Notes: generated from the sequence alone by a model not told the origin. 12,311 nucleotides of DNA from an uncultured Collinsella sp. (GCA_902492855.1 CABUMU010000057.1:1-12311), one strand, 5' to 3'; numbered from the stretch's first letter, positions 7,128-12,311 are shown. Program-made: numbers and translations.

Positions 7128-8018
7128 CTACTGAAGCGCCTGTGCGCCCAGGGCCAGGCAGCCCATGATGCCCTGCTTGCCCTCGAGGCTGTTGTTGACA
7201 ATGTAGGTGTCGATATCGTTGACCTCGGGCGTGACGATGTAGCTGTTGAGCATCTCGGCGCACTTTTTGCGGGCGAGCGGCACGATAGGGGTGTGATCGG
7301 CAACGCCACCGCCGATGATGATCTTCTGCGGGGCATAGCACAGCGTGTAGGTCATGAGTGCCTGTGCCAGATAGCCCGCGAGCAGATCCATGGCCTCCGG
7401 GTCATCGGCCATGTCTCCGGCACTCTTGCCATTCCAGCGCTTTTTAACGCCGGGGCCTGCGATGAGGCCCTCGAGGCAGTTGTCGTGGAAGGGGCAGGCG
7501 CTATGCTCGCCGATGGTGTCGCGCGGGTCGCGCGTGACCAGGATATGGCCGGCCTCGGGATGCATCATGCCGTGTACGAGCTTGCCGCCCGATAGCACGC
7601 CGGCGCCCACGCCGGTGCCGATGGTCAGGTAGATCACGTCTGTGAGGCCCTGGGCGCAACCAAAGGTGACCTCGCCCAGGCAGGCGACGTTGACGTCGGT
7701 GTCGTAGCCGCAGGGAATATTGAGCTCGTTTTGAATGGTGCCCAGCAGATCGAAGTAGCGCCATGCCGTCTTGGGGGTCTCCAAGATCTTGCCGTACTGG
7801 GGTGAGGCGGGGTTGACCGCGGTGGGGCCAAAGGCGCCGATTCCGAGCGCGGCGATGCCCTTGTTCGCAAACCACGCGTTGACGGCCTCAACGGTCTCCT
7901 GCGGGGTCGTGGTCGCGATCTGCTCACGTTCCAGGACCGTACCGTCTGCATAGCCCGTGGCGCAGACCATCTTGGTGCCGCCGGCCTCGAGCGCTCCGAT
8001 AAGCTGCTGCTCTGCCAT
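7128..8018 (-). CDS. ROK-family sugar kinase, probable fructokinase
   Basis: ATP-dependent kinase that phosphorylates a hexose, most likely D-fructose to fructose 6-phosphate, in the cytoplasm. The 296 residues show the ROK phosphate-binding motif EAGGTK (11-16), GAFGPTAVN (61-69) and TPKTAW (81-86), which resemble bacterial ROK fructokinases. The catalytic aspartate is in YDTDVNVA (Asp108), followed by GTGVGAG (134-140). The zinc site is complete: His158, Cys175, His178 and Cys181 in GHI...ACPFHDNC, followed by LEGLIAGP. IIIGGG (233-238) is near the ATP site. The conserved fructokinase-like features argue against glucokinase or a ROK repressor; there is no N-terminal helix-turn-helix. The start ATG (complement of 8016-8018) has GAGAGG about 7 nt upstream. 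The aminotransferase gene upstream is separated by a terminator, so this is probably a single-gene unit. Confidence 0.92.
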   Translation of the reverse strand: MAEQQLIGALEAGGTKMVCATGYADGTVLEREQIATTTPQETVEAVNAWFANKGIAALGIGAFGPTAVNPASPQYGKILETPKTAWRYFDLLGTIQNELNIPCGYDTDVNVACLGEVTFGCAQGLTDVIYLTIGTGVGAGVLSGGKLVHGMMHPEAGHILVTRDPRDTIGEHSACPFHDNCLEGLIAGPGVKKRWNGKSAGDMADDPEAMDLLAGYLAQALMTYTLCYAPQKIIIGGGVADHTPIVPLARKKCAEMLNSYIVTPEVNDIDTYIVNNSLEGKQGIMGCLALGAQALQ

Positions 8019-8054
8019 AGTATTCCTCTCTGGGACGAGTTGCTCCGTGACTAA

Positions 8055-8088
8055 AGTATAGTGCGCTAAACCATTTAAGAAAGCGCTA
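8055..8088 (-). promoter_or_regulatory. Possible promoter/operator of the ROK kinase
   Basis: On the minus strand TATACT (complement of 8055-8060, 5 of 6 matches to the -10 consensus) lies about 37 bp before the start codon; the -35 is poor (TTTCTT-like). Two copies of GCGCTA on the plus strand (8063-8068 and 8083-8088) repeat at exactly 20 bp, two helical turns, across the -10 to -35 region. That spacing would suit an activator or repressor site. Evidence is positional only. Confidence 0.35.
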
Positions 8089-8089
8089 T

Positions 8090-8128
8090 AAAAAGAAGCC
8101 CCGCAACTCGGCGGTGCGGGGCTTCTTT
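8090..8128 (-). terminator. Terminator of the aminotransferase gene
   Basis: A perfect 14-bp stem (8092-8105 with 8115-8128) has a 9-nt loop and is followed on the minus strand by TTTTT (complement of 8090-8094). It lies 26 bp after the aminotransferase stop and just before the ROK kinase promoter region, insulating the two genes. Confidence 0.92.
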
Positions 8129-8153
8129 GGTTGCTTTAGTTGCCGGGCCGTCC

Positions 8154-9335
8154 TTACCCGCGCGGCTTGATTTTATCACGTAGCGATTTGAGGTTCTCCA
8201 GCGCCGCGTTGAGCGTCTCGTCACGCTTGGCAAAGTGGAAACGGATCAGATGGTTGACGGGCTCGCGGAAGAAGCTCGAGCCGGGCACAGCGCCCACGCC
8301 CACCTTTGAGGCCAGGTCCTCGCAGAACTCGAGGTCGCTGTCGTAGCCGAACTCCGAGATATCCATCATCACGTAATAGGCACCCTGCGGTACGTTGTGC
8401 TTAAGTCCGATACTATCGAGCCCTTGGCAGAACAGGTCGCGCTTGGCGGTATAGAGGTCGAGGACTTCATCGTAATAGCTGTCGTCGAAGTTGAGTGCGG
8501 TGACGACGGCTTCCTGCAGGGGAGCGGCGGCGCCCACGGTGAGGAAGTCGTGGACCTTTTTGATGCGCTCGGTAATCTCGGCCGGGGCGATGGTGTAACC
8601 CAGACGCCAGCCGGTGATGGAGTAGGTCTTAGACAGCGAGCTGCAGCTGATGGTGCGCTCGAACATGCCAGGCAGCGTGGCCATGTAGACGTGCTCATGG
8701 GGTGCGTAGACGATGTGCTCGTATACCTCGTCGGTGATGCAGTAGGCGTCGTACTTTTTGCAGAGGTCGGCGATAAAGGTGAGCTCCTTGCGCGTGAAGA
8801 CCTTGCCGCAGGGGTTGGAAGGGTTGCACAGGACGATGGCCTTGGGATCGTTGTCGCGGAAGGCCGCCTCGAGCACCTCACGGTCAAAGTCGAATGTGGG
8901 CGGGTTGAGCGGCACGTAGATGGGCTCGGCACCCGAAAGGATCGTGTCGGCGCCGTAGTTCTCGTAGAACGGCGAGAAGATGACGACCTTGTCGCCGGGG
9001 TTCGTGACCGTCATCATGGCGGCCATCATGGCCTCGGTGGAGCCGCAGGTGACTACGATATTCTCGTTGGGGTTCACCGGCATGCCCATAAAGTGCTCCT
9101 GTTTGGCGGCGAGCGCCTCGCGCATGGCCTGGGAGCCCCAGGTGATGGAGTACTGGTGATAGAGCGGCTTGGGGTCGCTGGCGATGGCGCTGAGGCTATC
9201 GAGCAGCTGCGCCGGGGGATCGAAGTCGGGGAAGCCCTGCGAGAGATTGACAGCGCCGTACTTATTGGAGATGCGTGTCATGCGGCGGATGACCGAATCG
9301 GTAAATCTTGCCGTGCGGTTGGAGAGTTCTTTCAT
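8154..9335 (-). CDS. Class I/II PLP-dependent aminotransferase
   Basis: Fold-type I pyridoxal-phosphate enzyme that moves an amino group between an amino acid and a 2-oxo acid in the cytoplasm. In the 393 residues the hallmark positions are clear: NLSQGFPDFDPP (30-41, substrate-binding loop), CGSTEAM (97-103), NPSNPCGKVF (171-180, Asn171), ITDEVYEH (200-207, Asp202 and Tyr205), SSLSKTYSITGWRLGY (232-247, Schiff-base Lys236) and the carboxylate-binding Arg365 in IRFHF. NLSQGFPDF and the overall pattern resemble the kynurenine/methionine/glutamine-type aminotransferases (YbdL or KAT-like) more than aspartate aminotransferase, but the substrate cannot be read from sequence. The start ATG (complement of 9333-9335) has AAAGGA about 5 nt upstream. 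It is divergent from the tRNA operon; I see no clear promoter for it. Confidence 0.93.
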   Translation of the reverse strand: MKELSNRTARFTDSVIRRMTRISNKYGAVNLSQGFPDFDPPAQLLDSLSAIASDPKPLYHQYSITWGSQAMREALAAKQEHFMGMPVNPNENIVVTCGSTEAMMAAMMTVTNPGDKVVIFSPFYENYGADTILSGAEPIYVPLNPPTFDFDREVLEAAFRDNDPKAIVLCNPSNPCGKVFTRKELTFIADLCKKYDAYCITDEVYEHIVYAPHEHVYMATLPGMFERTISCSSLSKTYSITGWRLGYTIAPAEITERIKKVHDFLTVGAAAPLQEAVVTALNFDDSYYDEVLDLYTAKRDLFCQGLDSIGLKHNVPQGAYYVMMDISEFGYDSDLEFCEDLASKVGVGAVPGSSFFREPVNHLIRFHFAKRDETLNAALENLKSLRDKIKPRG

Positions 9336-9445
9336 GACGGTCCTTTCGAGGATTTGCAGTGGGGCAAGTTTACTCCTATGAAACCGGTGGGATTTGCTCG
9401 AAATGGTCTCGAAAAACTCTTTTCAAAATTCTTGAAAATTGGGGC

Positions 9446-9474
9446 TTGCATCGCGTGGCGTTCCTTGCAATAAT
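9446..9474 (+). promoter_or_regulatory. Promoter of the tRNA operon
   Basis: TTGCAT at 9446-9451 and AATAAT at 9469-9474 are separated by 17 bp (4 of 6 and 5 of 6 matches). An A/T-rich tract at about 9403-9440 just upstream could act as an UP element. Transcription would begin about 20 nt before tRNA-His. Confidence 0.7.
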
Positions 9475-9500
9475 AGTCGAGCGCGAAGCGCACAGGACAC

Positions 9501-9578
9501 GGTGGGTGTAGCTCAGTTGGCTAGAGCGACGGGTTGTGGTCCCGTAGGTCGAGGGTTCGAGTCCCTTTACCCACCCCA
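9501..9578 (+). tRNA. tRNA-His (GTG)
   Basis: Full cloverleaf. The extra G-1 (9501) faces C73 (9575), the identity element of tRNA-His, and the 7-bp acceptor stem is GTGGGTG/TACCCAC with one G-T pair. The anticodon loop is TTGTGGT with anticodon GTG, and the T-loop is TTCGAGT. CCA is encoded (9576-9578). It is the first gene of the His-Lys-Lys operon. Confidence 0.97.
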
Positions 9579-9600
9579 GTTCTTGCTTCGTGTTGATATC

Positions 9601-9676
9601 GGGTCGTTAGCTCAGTTGGTAGAGCAGGGGACTCTTAATCCCAAGGTCCAGGGTTCGACCCCCTGACGGCCCACCA
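9601..9676 (+). tRNA. tRNA-Lys (CTT), copy 1
   Basis: Acceptor stem GGGTCGT/ACGGCCC, D-arm GCTC/GAGC, anticodon loop CTCTTAA (anticodon CTT), T-loop TTCGACC, discriminator A9673 and encoded CCA. Positions 27 and 43 are a G/A mismatch at the top of the anticodon stem. GATATC occurs on both sides (9595-9600 and 9680-9685) and could extend the precursor stem. The mature sequence is identical to copy 2. Confidence 0.97.
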
Positions 9677-9690
9677 CACGATATCTCCTC

Positions 9691-9714
9691 TAAAGTCCGC
9701 CACAACGGACTTTA
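9691..9714 (+). other. Hairpin between the two tRNA-Lys genes
   Basis: TAAAGTCCG (9691-9699) and CGGACTTTA (9706-9714) form a perfect 9-bp stem around CCACAA. It is followed by GCTTT, not a T-run, so it is more likely a processing or spacer structure than a full terminator. Confidence 0.6.
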
Positions 9715-9719
9715 GCTTT

Positions 9720-9792
9720 GGGTCGTTAGCTCAGTTGGTAGAGCAGGGGACTCTTAATCCCAAGGTCCAGGGTTCGACCCCCTGACGGCCCA
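9720..9792 (+). tRNA. tRNA-Lys (CTT), copy 2
   Basis: The 73 nt from G1 to the discriminator A are identical to copy 1, with anticodon CTT. Unlike copy 1 and tRNA-His, the following bases are CCC, so CCA is not encoded and must be added by the nucleotidyltransferase. The 3' end from the T-loop onward (9776) is repeated downstream of the insertion sequence. Confidence 0.96.
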
Positions 9793-9805
9793 CCCAAAGC
9801 ATGTT

Positions 9806-9836
9806 AAAGCGACTGGCTCAGGCTGGTCGCTTTTTT
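9806..9836 (+). terminator. Terminator of the tRNA operon
   Basis: AAAGCGAC (9806-9813) pairs with GTCGCTTT (9826-9833); inner G-T and G-C pairs extend the stem to a TCAG loop, and a run of six T (9831-9836) follows. The insertion sequence starts two bases after the run. A near-identical copy lies at 11346-11376. Confidence 0.92.
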
Positions 9837-9837
9837 G
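9830..9837. repeat. 8-bp target site duplication, left copy
   Basis: CTTTTTTG directly abuts the left end of the insertion sequence and recurs at 11192-11199 at its right end. Eight bp is the usual duplication size for the IS256 family. It comprises the T-run of the tRNA terminator plus one base each side. Confidence 0.9.
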
Positions 9838-9862
9838 GGCTTATAGGACAAAATGTGTGTCC
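9838..9862 (+). repeat. Left terminal inverted repeat of the IS
   Basis: 25 bp, perfectly complementary to 11167-11191; the next inner base differs. The inner 17 bp (GGACAAAATGTGTGTCC, 9846-9862) contain a GGACA/TGTCC dyad and recur with one change at 9936-9952. Confidence 0.93.
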
Positions 9863-9868
9863 ACGTTG

Positions 9869-9899
9869 GGGGCATCGGCGCAGGTCGATGCCCCTTTTT
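9869..9899 (+). terminator. Terminator inside the left end of the IS
   Basis: GGGGCATCG (9869-9877) and CGATGCCCC (9886-9894) form a perfect 9-bp stem with an 8-nt loop, followed by TTTTT. It lies between the IS end and the transposase gene and would stop read-through from outside, here from the strong tRNA promoter. Such blocks on impinging transcription are known in other insertion sequences. Confidence 0.85.
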
Positions 9900-9935
9900 C
9901 AGCCGTTTAAATTCCGTGCCCGCTTTTAACCGCTC

Positions 9936-9952
9936 GGACAGAATGTGTGTCC
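9936..9952 (+). repeat. Internal copy of the terminal-repeat core
   Basis: GGACAGAATGTGTGTCC matches 16 of 17 bases of the inner part of the left terminal repeat, in the same orientation and 90 bp further in. It sits just before a weak promoter candidate (TTGCCT 9955-9960, GATAAC 9977-9982) for the transposase. A second transposase-binding site is a plausible reading. Confidence 0.6.
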
Positions 9953-10023
9953 GGTTGCCTGTCGTTCCCGCAGGTAGATAACCTTTTCCGGAACCGTTAA
10001 ATACCCTTTCGGAAGAGGTGCCC

Positions 10024-11142
10024 ATGAAGGCCGTTTATTGCCCCCACTGCGGCGGTCGGACCAAGCGCAACGGCAGGACCTCATCGGGGTCCCAGCGGTG
10101 GAGGTGCACGGCCTGCGGCGCGTCGACGACGGTGAGGTACGACGACACGGCGGCAAGGCTGGACGAGTTCCTCGGGTGGCTCCTCTCCAAGGACTCCCAG
10201 GCGGCGATGCCGGGCGGCGGGCGGTCCTTCAGGCGCAGGACGGCCGAGTTCTGGGAGGTCTGGCCCATGCCCGTCCCCGACGGCGAGCTCCACCGCGTGC
10301 TCCACGTCGACGGGATCCGGGTGGCGCGCGACCTCGTCGTGCTCATATGCTGCAGCGGCGAGAGGGTGGTCTCCTGGTACATGGCCAGGTCGGAGAACTC
10401 GAGGGCGTGGTCGGCCCTCATGGCGCCGATCCCGGCGCCCGACGTGGTCGTCACCGACGGCGGGAGCGGGTTCGCCAAGGCCGTGCGCGAGACCTGGCCG
10501 CGCACCAGGGTCCAGAGGTGCACCTTCCACGCCTTCTCGCAGGTCAAGCGCTACACGACGACGCGGCCGAAGCTCCAGGCGGGGCGCGAGCTCTACCTCA
10601 TCGCGCGCGACCTCATGGGCATCGAGACGCTGCACCAGGCCGAGCTCTGGGTCGAGCGCTACCTCGACTGGTGCGGGTTCTGGGCCGACTTCCTGGAGGA
10701 CAGGACCGTGGTGGACGGCAGGAGGGCCTGCACCCACGAGAGGCTGAGGCGGGCGCGCTCGTCGCTGTCGTCGCTGGTGTCGGCGGGGACGCTGTTCACC
10801 TACCTCGACCCCGCCCTGGCCAAGGCCGGCCCGCTGCCGTCGACCAACAACATGATCGAGGGAGGGGTGAACTCGCAGCTGAGGGCCGTCCTGCGCAACC
10901 ACCGGGGGCTGACGTCGGTCAAGCGCGTGAAGGCGGTGTTCTGGTGGTGCCATGCGCACTCGGGGGACGCGAGGACGGCGCGCGAGAAGCTCGCCGCGAT
11001 GCCGACCGACGCGGACATCGACTTCCTGTTCAGCGTCTACTCCGCCTCGCCGTCGCGCGAGGACGGAGGGCCGGAGTGGGGCGACAGGGCAGTGTGGGAG
11101 GACCTCCACCACAGGGACCCGTACCCGTTCTGGCTGGATTAA
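10024..11142 (+). CDS. IS256-family (IS1249-like) DDE transposase
   Basis: Catalyses cut/copy transfer of the surrounding element. The 372-residue protein starts with a zinc ribbon (CPHC and CTAC; Cys6, Cys9, Cys28, Cys31). The RNase H-fold catalytic core follows: Asp96 in LHVDGIRV, Asp145 in VVVTDGGSGF with the family C/H motif RCTFHAF just after, and Glu279 in TNNMIEGGVNSQLR. The all-helical insertion typical of IS256/Mutator transposases lies between the second Asp and the Glu. All three acidic residues are present and the frame is unbroken, so it may be active. ATG 10024 is chosen over GTG 10018 because GGAAGAGG ends about 5 nt before it. Arginine is often encoded by AGG, rarely used in the neighbouring host genes, a mark of foreign origin. 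There is no obvious terminator between the stop and the IS end. Confidence 0.95.
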   Translation: MKAVYCPHCGGRTKRNGRTSSGSQRWRCTACGASTTVRYDDTAARLDEFLGWLLSKDSQAAMPGGGRSFRRRTAEFWEVWPMPVPDGELHRVLHVDGIRVARDLVVLICCSGERVVSWYMARSENSRAWSALMAPIPAPDVVVTDGGSGFAKAVRETWPRTRVQRCTFHAFSQVKRYTTTRPKLQAGRELYLIARDLMGIETLHQAELWVERYLDWCGFWADFLEDRTVVDGRRACTHERLRRARSSLSSLVSAGTLFTYLDPALAKAGPLPSTNNMIEGGVNSQLRAVLRNHRGLTSVKRVKAVFWWCHAHSGDARTAREKLAAMPTDADIDFLFSVYSASPSREDGGPEWGDRAVWEDLHHRDPYPFWLD

Positions 11143-11166
11143 TGGATGGAAACGGATGTTCTATCG

Positions 11167-11191
11167 GGACACACATTTTGTCCTATAAGCC
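11167..11191 (-). repeat. Right terminal inverted repeat of the IS
   Basis: The perfect 25-bp reverse complement of 9838-9862, ending directly at the right copy of the target duplication. Confidence 0.93.
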
Positions 11192-11199
11192 CTTTTTTG
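11192..11199. repeat. 8-bp target site duplication, right copy
   Basis: CTTTTTTG, identical to 9830-9837, followed by the continuation of the original target (TTAACCTCGCATGG), which is also seen after the undisturbed terminator at 11370-11377. Confidence 0.9.
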
Positions 11200-11242
11200 T
11201 TAACCTCGCATGGGGTCGAACCCGTCGGGGCGCGGAGCTGAG
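11200..11242. repeat. Displaced right part of repeat copy A
   Basis: These 43 bp continue the sequence that was split from 9776-9837 by the insertion. They are identical to 11378-11420. With 9776-9837 they make a 105-bp unit that matches copy B at 103 of 105 positions. Confidence 0.88.
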
Positions 11243-11315
11243 GAAATGCGTAAGCATTTGCCAGCGCAGCGCGCAAGGCGCCTTGGCGCCGCAGCGGTCG
11301 CCTGCGCAGCAGGCT
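11243..11315. other. 73-bp GC-rich spacer with several small palindromes
   Basis: It lies between repeat copies A and B. It contains AAATGC-GTAA-GCATTT (11244-11259), two GGCGCC palindromes separated by TT (11277-11290) and GCCTGC-GCA-GCAGGC (11300-11314). There is no credible gene on either strand. It may be part of a dispersed structured repeat; its origin is unknown. Confidence 0.5.
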
Positions 11316-11420
11316 GACCCCCTGACGGCCCACCCAAAGCATGGTAAAGCGACTGGCTTAGGCTGGTCGCTTTTTTGTTAACCTCGCATGGGGTCGAACC
11401 CGTCGGGGCGCGGAGCTGAG
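11316..11420 (+). repeat. Repeat copy B: tRNA-Lys 3' fragment, terminator and downstream sequence
   Basis: A 105-bp direct repeat of the interrupted copy A. It opens within the T-loop of tRNA-Lys (GACCCCCTGACGGCCCACC), continues through the whole tRNA terminator (11346-11376) and ends 43 bp later at GGAGCTGAG. The two differences are G for T at 11344 and T for C in the terminator loop at 11359. It has no 5' tRNA half, so it cannot make a tRNA. Confidence 0.9.
11346..11376 (+). terminator. Duplicate of the tRNA-operon terminator
   Basis: The same 8-bp perfect outer stem and six-T run as 9806-9836, with loop TTAG in place of TCAG. It has no tRNA gene upstream now; it would stop transcripts leaving the insertion sequence. 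Confidence 0.85.
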
Positions 11421-11429
11421 TAACCTGTA

Positions 11430-11455
11430 CCGTGATTCCCTTAGGGAAAACACGG
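11430..11455. other. Hairpin downstream of repeat B
   Basis: CCGTG (11430-11434) pairs with CACGG (11451-11455), and inside it TTCCC-TTA-GGGAA forms a second stem. Neither side has a good T-run. It adjoins the larger hairpin at 11460-11505. Confidence 0.55.
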
Positions 11456-11459
11456 CTAA

Positions 11460-11505
11460 AGCCCCGTAAGCGTGTTCTCCTTAGAGAGATCATGCTTACG
11501 GGGCT
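11460..11505 (-). terminator. Probable terminator of the FAD-dependent oxidoreductase gene
   Basis: A perfect 12-bp stem (AGCCCCGTAAGC, 11460-11471, with 11494-11505) continues as GTG/CAT and TCTC/GAGA pairs. On the minus strand it is followed by TTTAGCCGTGTTTTC, a broken T-run, 46 bp beyond the stop of the FAD protein gene. The stem is strong; the tail is only moderate. Confidence 0.65.
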
Positions 11506-11551
11506 CGATGCATGTTGAGAAATCGTGATCTTACTCTAAGTGAGAATCGAT

Positions 11552-12311
11552 TTAGTCCGCTCGATAATGCGAACCCAGGCTTTCGGTTCGCTTGCGCATG
11601 GCTTTGACCATCTCCATCGCCAGCTGAATCTGCGACTGCAGGCGGGCGAGGGCTGCGATCTCGCTGTCGTTGGCATGTGGCTTATTTAGAGCCGTGGCTT
11701 CGTCTTGCAGGTTTTCAAGCTGTTGCAGGGCCTCGGATAGGCCTGTTTCGGTCCTGTTGATCATGCAAAAGGTGCTCATCGTGTGCTTAAGGCCGTGTGT
11801 CAGGCGTTCGGCATCTGTTGTGGCAATGCCGTACTGGGGGAGGGTGATATCCGCCTTCAGGGCTGTCTCAGGCTCTTTCTGCGCTGCAAGGGCTGCCGAT
11901 GCGCCTGCGATGCGCCCGAACACGATGCCGTTGGCACTTGATAAGCCACCAATGCGGTCGGCGCCGTGCATGCCGCCTGTCGCCTCGCCGCAAGCGTAGA
12001 GGCCCTCAACGCCCGTGTACGCGGTCTTATCGATCTTGATGCCGCCGTTAGCGGCGTGGGCATACATCGCAACGCGCATCTCGTCGGTCGGCGCGATGCC
12101 GTGCTCGTCTTGTAGCCAGGTGGCAAAGGTCTGCACAAACTCTGGGATATCCTCGCGGGGGAAATCGTAGTGGAGTGCCAGGCCTTCGGCACCTGCCTGA
12201 TCGATGACGAGATCGATAGCGCGGGAGGTCAAGCGTGACGTGAAGGGACCATATCCAGAGCGCTGCTCGAGCAGATCGTCCAGCTTGTCGTCTGCAATAT
12301 CTACCGGCTGG
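11552..12311 (-). CDS. FAD-dependent oxidoreductase, fumarate reductase/L-aspartate oxidase-like, C-terminal part
   Basis: The gene enters from the right edge; 252 C-terminal residues are visible and the frame is open to the edge, so the TTG at 12230-12232 is not the start. The first visible residues include GYGPFTSRLTSRAIDL. The strongest evidence is GLYACGEATGGMHGADRIGGLSSANGIVFGRIAG, split here as GLYACGEATGGMHGADR and IGGLSSANGIVFGRIAG: this is the FAD-contacting end of the succinate dehydrogenase/fumarate reductase/NadB flavoprotein fold. A helical C-terminal domain follows and ends ESLGSHYRAD, like the ESRG-H-R motif of that group. Whether it acts as fumarate reductase, aspartate oxidase or another flavin reductase cannot be said without the N-terminal part and neighbours. 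An FAD protein of this type is usual in anaerobic Coriobacteriia, where many paralogues occur. Confidence 0.88.
   Translation of the reverse strand, partial: QPVDIADDKLDDLLEQRSGYGPFTSRLTSRAIDLVIDQAGAEGLALHYDFPREDIPEFVQTFATWLQDEHGIAPTDEMRVAMYAHAANGGIKIDKTAYTGVEGLYACGEATGGMHGADRIGGLSSANGIVFGRIAGASAALAAQKEPETALKADITLPQYGIATTDAERLTHGLKHTMSTFCMINRTETGLSEALQQLENLQDEATALNKPHANDSEIAALARLQSQIQLAMEMVKAMRKRTESLGSHYRAD

Larger units (their letters stand above)
9838..11191 (+). mobile_element. Intact IS256-family (IS1249-like) insertion sequence, 1354 bp
   Basis: The ends are perfect 25-bp inverted repeats (9838-9862 and 11167-11191, starting GGCTTATAGGACAAAATG), flanked by the 8-bp duplication CTTTTTTG. 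One transposase gene fills most of the element, preceded by a leader of about 186 bp with its own terminator hairpin. Removing the element and one duplication copy restores a sequence that is almost the same as the second repeat copy at 11316-11420, which is direct proof of the insertion boundaries. Size and layout fit IS1249, known from Corynebacterium at about 1.4 kb; the assignment to that subgroup is from recall. Confidence 0.93.

Noticed and set aside
8397..9473. 358-codon plus-strand frame antisense to the aminotransferase
   Set aside because: The minus strand encodes a complete PLP enzyme with all catalytic residues; the plus frame runs into the tRNA promoter.
9439..9666. 75-codon frame containing GVAQLARATGCGPVGRGFESLYPPQ-like sequence, across tRNA-His and tRNA-Lys
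   Set aside because: This is the familiar translation of tRNA genes, not a protein.
11316..11334. A third tRNA-Lys gene
   Set aside because: Only the last part of the T-arm and the 3' acceptor strand are present; no 5' half precedes it.
11200..11342. Minus-strand frame of 67 codons (contains APTGSTPCEVNKK)
   Set aside because: It lies wholly in repeat and palindrome sequence, and the same peptide recurs because the DNA repeat recurs; there is no ribosome-binding site.
10038..11381. 447-codon frame in another phase over the transposase, and a 343-codon antisense frame at 10081-11112
   Set aside because: Shadow frames of a very GC-rich gene; only the frame from 10024 shows the zinc ribbon and DDE residues.
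1..12311. CRISPR array, prophage or defence cluster
   Set aside because: No regularly spaced short repeats, Cas, phage structural or integrase genes are visible on either strand.

Overview
This window looks like the chromosome of a high-GC, Gram-positive gut actinobacterium of the Coriobacteriia, most likely Collinsella or a close relative. The evidence is a GC- and CGC/CGT-rich codon bias, a Rho factor with a very long basic/Ala-rich N-terminal extension, and gene content familiar from that group. The genus is an inference from recall and was not tested by a search.

Layout. (1) 1-1817: most of argS, entering from the left edge, with an in-frame TAG at 9-11 inside what should be coding sequence, then a strong terminator. 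(2) 1818-2269: a long non-coding gap holding a 150-bp foldback element with 27-bp inverted arms and the rho leader. (3) 2270-4911: rho (857 codons) and its terminator. (4) 4991-7045: a two-gene transcription unit made of a two-helix membrane protein with a long acidic tail (unrecognised) and a VanZ-family membrane protein. It ends in a bidirectional terminator that contains the vanZ-like stop codon. (5) 7128-9335, minus strand: a ROK-family fructokinase-like sugar kinase and a class I PLP aminotransferase, each with its own signals. (6) 9446-9836: a tRNA operon His(GTG)-Lys(CTT)-Lys(CTT) with its own promoter and terminator. (7) 9838-11191: an intact 1354-bp IS256-family (IS1249-like) insertion sequence with 25-bp perfect terminal inverted repeats and an 8-bp target duplication. 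It sits exactly in the T-tract of the tRNA terminator. (8) 11200-11551: non-coding, structured DNA with a 105-bp direct repeat of the tRNA-Lys 3' end plus terminator plus downstream sequence, and two hairpins. (9) 11552 to the right edge, minus strand: the C-terminal 252 residues of an FAD-dependent fumarate reductase/aspartate oxidase-like protein.

How it fits together. Most of the window is housekeeping: translation (ArgS, tRNAs), transcription termination (Rho), sugar phosphorylation and amino-acid metabolism. The plastic part is the tRNA-Lys locus. The tRNA gene is duplicated, a 3' fragment of it is repeated downstream, and an IS has landed in one copy of the repeat. The second copy preserves the uninterrupted target, so the insertion can be read base by base. 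No new defence or biosynthetic system is evident. The least explained items are the argS-rho foldback element, the amber codon in argS, the acidic membrane protein and the tRNA-Lys repeat structure.
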